64,000 bases of DNA from Imperialibacter sp040222815 (lineage in GTDB: Bacteria > Bacteroidota > Bacteroidia > Cytophagales > Cyclobacteriaceae). A program made the translations under genes and the position numbers. A model generated the notes under the pieces. It saw only the letters and a list, made by a program, of their open reading frames with translations, had not been told where the DNA came from and did no database searches. The stretch spans positions 248,001 to 312,000 of the forward strand of contig NZ_JAVKCH010000015.1 of assembly GCF_040222815.1 (NCBI RefSeq). Reading direction: 5' to 3'. Within the stretch, counting starts at the first letter, position 1; every line of letters starts with the position of its first letter. Positions 62,239 to 64,000 of the stretch are shown here, one piece after another.

Positions 62239-64000
62239 TTATTTAAATATATATCTCAGGCCAATCTGCATCTGCCAGCGGGAGCTCTGGAAACCAGAGT
62301 CATCAATTTGCCATGGCTGGTAGTCTGCACCTTTCCGGTATGTAAAGTTTGGAACTGTTTGCGCCGCATCAGCCCATCCTTCAAACCTAAGCAGCTCGGC
62401 ACTTTGGAAGTTGCCTCCATCGCTCACAAAATATCTTCTACCCCAATCCTGATTGATGAGATTTGTTATGTTGAAAATGTCAAGTGATACCTGGAGGGTA
62501 TTCCTTTTACCAGAGGCTGTTTGAATATAGAAATCCTGTAAGAATCTGAAGTCAACTACTCCCTCGAAGGGTGACCTGCTTTGATTTCTGTCAGCATATT
62601 CACCTCTGTGCTCGCTGAGATACTTATCAGATTTGATGAATGCATCCAAATCGGCCCATTGCTCAGCGGGAGACACCGTGTAGCTTGAGGTAGAAACCAA
62701 GTTGATATCACTTTGAGTAGCAGGGATATAAACCAAGCTTCTTTCTCTTGAATCTTCCCTGGTCAAGTTACCACTGTCGTCATATATGTAAGAATAGGTT
62801 CTGCCCGACTGTCCATTGTAGAACAGCGATATTTGCGAGGCACCAAACCCAAGGTATTCTTTTCGATACGAAAGTTGCGCAATAACTCTTGACCCCATTG
62901 AGAAATCAGACCTCATGGCCTCGTCAAATACATTGCGGCCGTTCACAGAGTGAAGACCTCTCCACTGCGAAGAGTTCTGTGATGAGGTACCGTCGTAGAC
63001 TGAAAAGGCATCATTCCAGGTGTAAGACAAGCTAGAGGTGAAGCCATTGGAGAAAGGCTTAGCCACAGTGGCTGACAGGTTATAGGTATACCCCTTATTA
63101 GTATTAGAGGCAAGATAAATGCCTGTATACGTAGGGTCGACTGGACTAGATCTGTTGTATTTATTTCGATCATCGGGGGTACCGGATAGCTGTGTAGCAG
63201 CCGGTCTGATGTTCAGGTTCTCATAGAAAATATTATTAAGAAACTTAGTATAAAGTGCTTCAAAGGAGCCCACCATTCCCCAGGGAAGTTTTTGATCTAC
63301 CGCCAGGTTGGCCTTGAATACCTGTGGCAACTTAAAGTCAGACGCAAACAAATCTATCTGTCCTGACGGCGAACCTTGTCCGGGAGCTACGTTGCGAGGC
63401 TGGCCATCCCACTGGCTATTGAAGGGCACATTGGTTCTGAAATCTCCGCCAACTGTCAATCCATTGTTATTGTATGCACCACCTGGCCACACCAAAGGAA
63501 TTCGGCTATTGAAGATTCCCAATCCACCTCGAAGCTGAGTCGACCTATCACCAGTCACATCGTAGTTAAAGCCAAACCTTGGAGCGAAAAGAATGGATGA
63601 GCCAATAAACTCACCAGTTTTCGCACCTTTCAGGTCATACCCTGCAGCCTCAATTAAGCCTGCTGTTGTTGTATTGAAGGCCGTGTTTTCAAGCGTTTCA
63701 TCGCCGAAGATTGGCATATCAATGCGGAGGCCCAGTGTCAATTTCAACCTATCAGTAGCTTGAAATTCGTCCTGGCCATAAACGCCAAGCTGCATGCCAC
63801 CAAATTCAGCTGCACCGGCCGAACCGTCACCAACCTTTGTGTCTACCAGAGAATAGCTGACATTGTAGTTGTCGGCGTTCAGGTTATTCATAAAGCCTGA
63901 AAGGCTGTCATAGTTGTATGATCCAAAAGCCTGCCGAATGAACAGGTTGTACGACTTATAGAATTCGTTGTGTGTACCGATGGTGAAAGTGTGCCTTCCC
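62239..64000 (-). CDS. TonB-dependent receptor, C-terminal part (truncated by window edge)
   Basis: The frame stays open to the window edge (GRHTFTIGTHNEFYKSYNLF is read from the last bases), so the ATG at 63891 is internal. At least 586 residues of a beta-barrel are present: repeated aromatic-ended strands, FAPRFGFNYDVTGDRSTQLRG, GSFEALYTKFLNNIFYENLN and a C-terminal QIGLRYIFK. The pattern is that of large Bacteroidota receptors with a carboxypeptidase-like N-terminus, which is outside the window. The substrate is unknown. Confidence 0.85.
   Translation of the reverse strand, partial: GRHTFTIGTHNEFYKSYNLFIRQAFGSYNYDSLSGFMNNLNADNYNVSYSLVDTKVGDGSAGAAEFGGMQLGVYGQDEFQATDRLKLTLGLRIDMPIFGDETLENTAFNTTTAGLIEAAGYDLKGAKTGEFIGSSILFAPRFGFNYDVTGDRSTQLRGGLGIFNSRIPLVWPGGAYNNNGLTVGGDFRTNVPFNSQWDGQPRNVAPGQGSPSGQIDLFASDFKLPQVFKANLAVDQKLPWGMVGSFEALYTKFLNNIFYENLNIRPAATQLSGTPDDRNKYNRSSPVDPTYTGIYLASNTNKGYTYNLSATVAKPFSNGFTSSLSYTWNDAFSVYDGTSSQNSSQWRGLHSVNGRNVFDEAMRSDFSMGSRVIAQLSYRKEYLGFGASQISLFYNGQSGRTYSYIYDDSGNLTREDSRERSLVYIPATQSDINLVSTSSYTVSPAEQWADLDAFIKSDKYLSEHRGEYADRNQSRSPFEGVVDFRFLQDFYIQTASGKRNTLQVSLDIFNITNLINQDWGRRYFVSDGGNFQSAELLRFEGWADAAQTVPNFTYRKGADYQPWQIDDSGFQSSRWQMQIGLRYIFK

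Noticed and set aside
1..64000. CRISPR arrays, prophage or integrated conjugative element
   Set aside because: No regularly spaced repeats, integrase, capsid, relaxase or conjugation genes; gene content is ordinary chromosomal.

Overview
The window reads as a single stretch of chromosome from a member of the Bacteroidota, most probably a Cytophagales-type bacterium. Supporting signs are TonB-dependent receptors with carboxypeptidase-like N-terminal modules, a DUF4249 lipoprotein beside one of them, a fused SecDF, bacillithiol synthesis (BshA), FKBP lipoproteins, a CrtD-like carotenoid enzyme, promoters of the Bacteroidota form TAnnTTTG, and almost no Shine-Dalgarno sequences. Nearly all of it is dense, intact core-genome coding sequence. 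I saw no rRNA, tRNA, CRISPR, prophage or full insertion sequence. Genus cannot be decided from the sequence alone.

Layout. 1-2.9 kb: the end of a DUF4249/TonB receptor pair. 3-8.6 kb (minus): a hypothetical protein, a PIN-PhoH ATPase, an AlbA_2 protein, and a MoxR-type AAA+ ATPase with its VWA partner. 8.7-9 kb: an isolated 39-codon plus-strand ORF with its own promoter-like and terminator sequences. 9-13.6 kb (minus): a fatty acid hydroxylase, bshA, and a degenerate GH3/serine-hydrolase fusion. 13.7-17.7 kb (plus): a small membrane protein, mutL and two rhomboid proteases. Then rlmN, an orphan LytTR regulator, and an outer-membrane barrel/lipoprotein pair. 23.4-27.2 kb: TRAP permeases converge on a minus-strand pair made of the TRAP binding protein and an ion channel with a non-canonical filter. 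Then clpB.

30.2-38.2 kb is a long minus-strand run: nrnA, three FKBP lipoproteins, rdgB, udk, a small lipoprotein and secDF. A 160-bp MITE-like nested palindrome sits between udk and the small lipoprotein. 38.4-45 kb holds ndk, scpA, dxs, an alpha/beta hydrolase, a lipoprotein and a zinc-ribbon membrane protein.

45-52.7 kb is the most coherent metabolic block, a divergent kynurenine-degradation cluster. Plus strand: 3-hydroxyanthranilate dioxygenase, ACMS decarboxylase, kynureninase and kynurenine 3-monooxygenase. Minus strand: an SDR lacking the usual YxxxK residues, an M19 dipeptidase-like protein and an aminomuconate-semialdehyde-type dehydrogenase. Together these would take kynurenine to 2-aminomuconate, away from NAD synthesis. 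Tryptophan dioxygenase, formamidase and the RidA-type 2-aminomuconate deaminase are absent. The window closes with a TerB-like protein, crtD, an MltF-like transglycosylase, a TolC/RND/adaptor efflux operon and a truncated TonB-dependent receptor.

Best candidates for something undescribed are the MITE-like element at 33.8-34.0 kb, the promoter-ORF-terminator unit at 8.7-9.0 kb, and the unexplained enzymes and palindromic control region of the kynurenine cluster.
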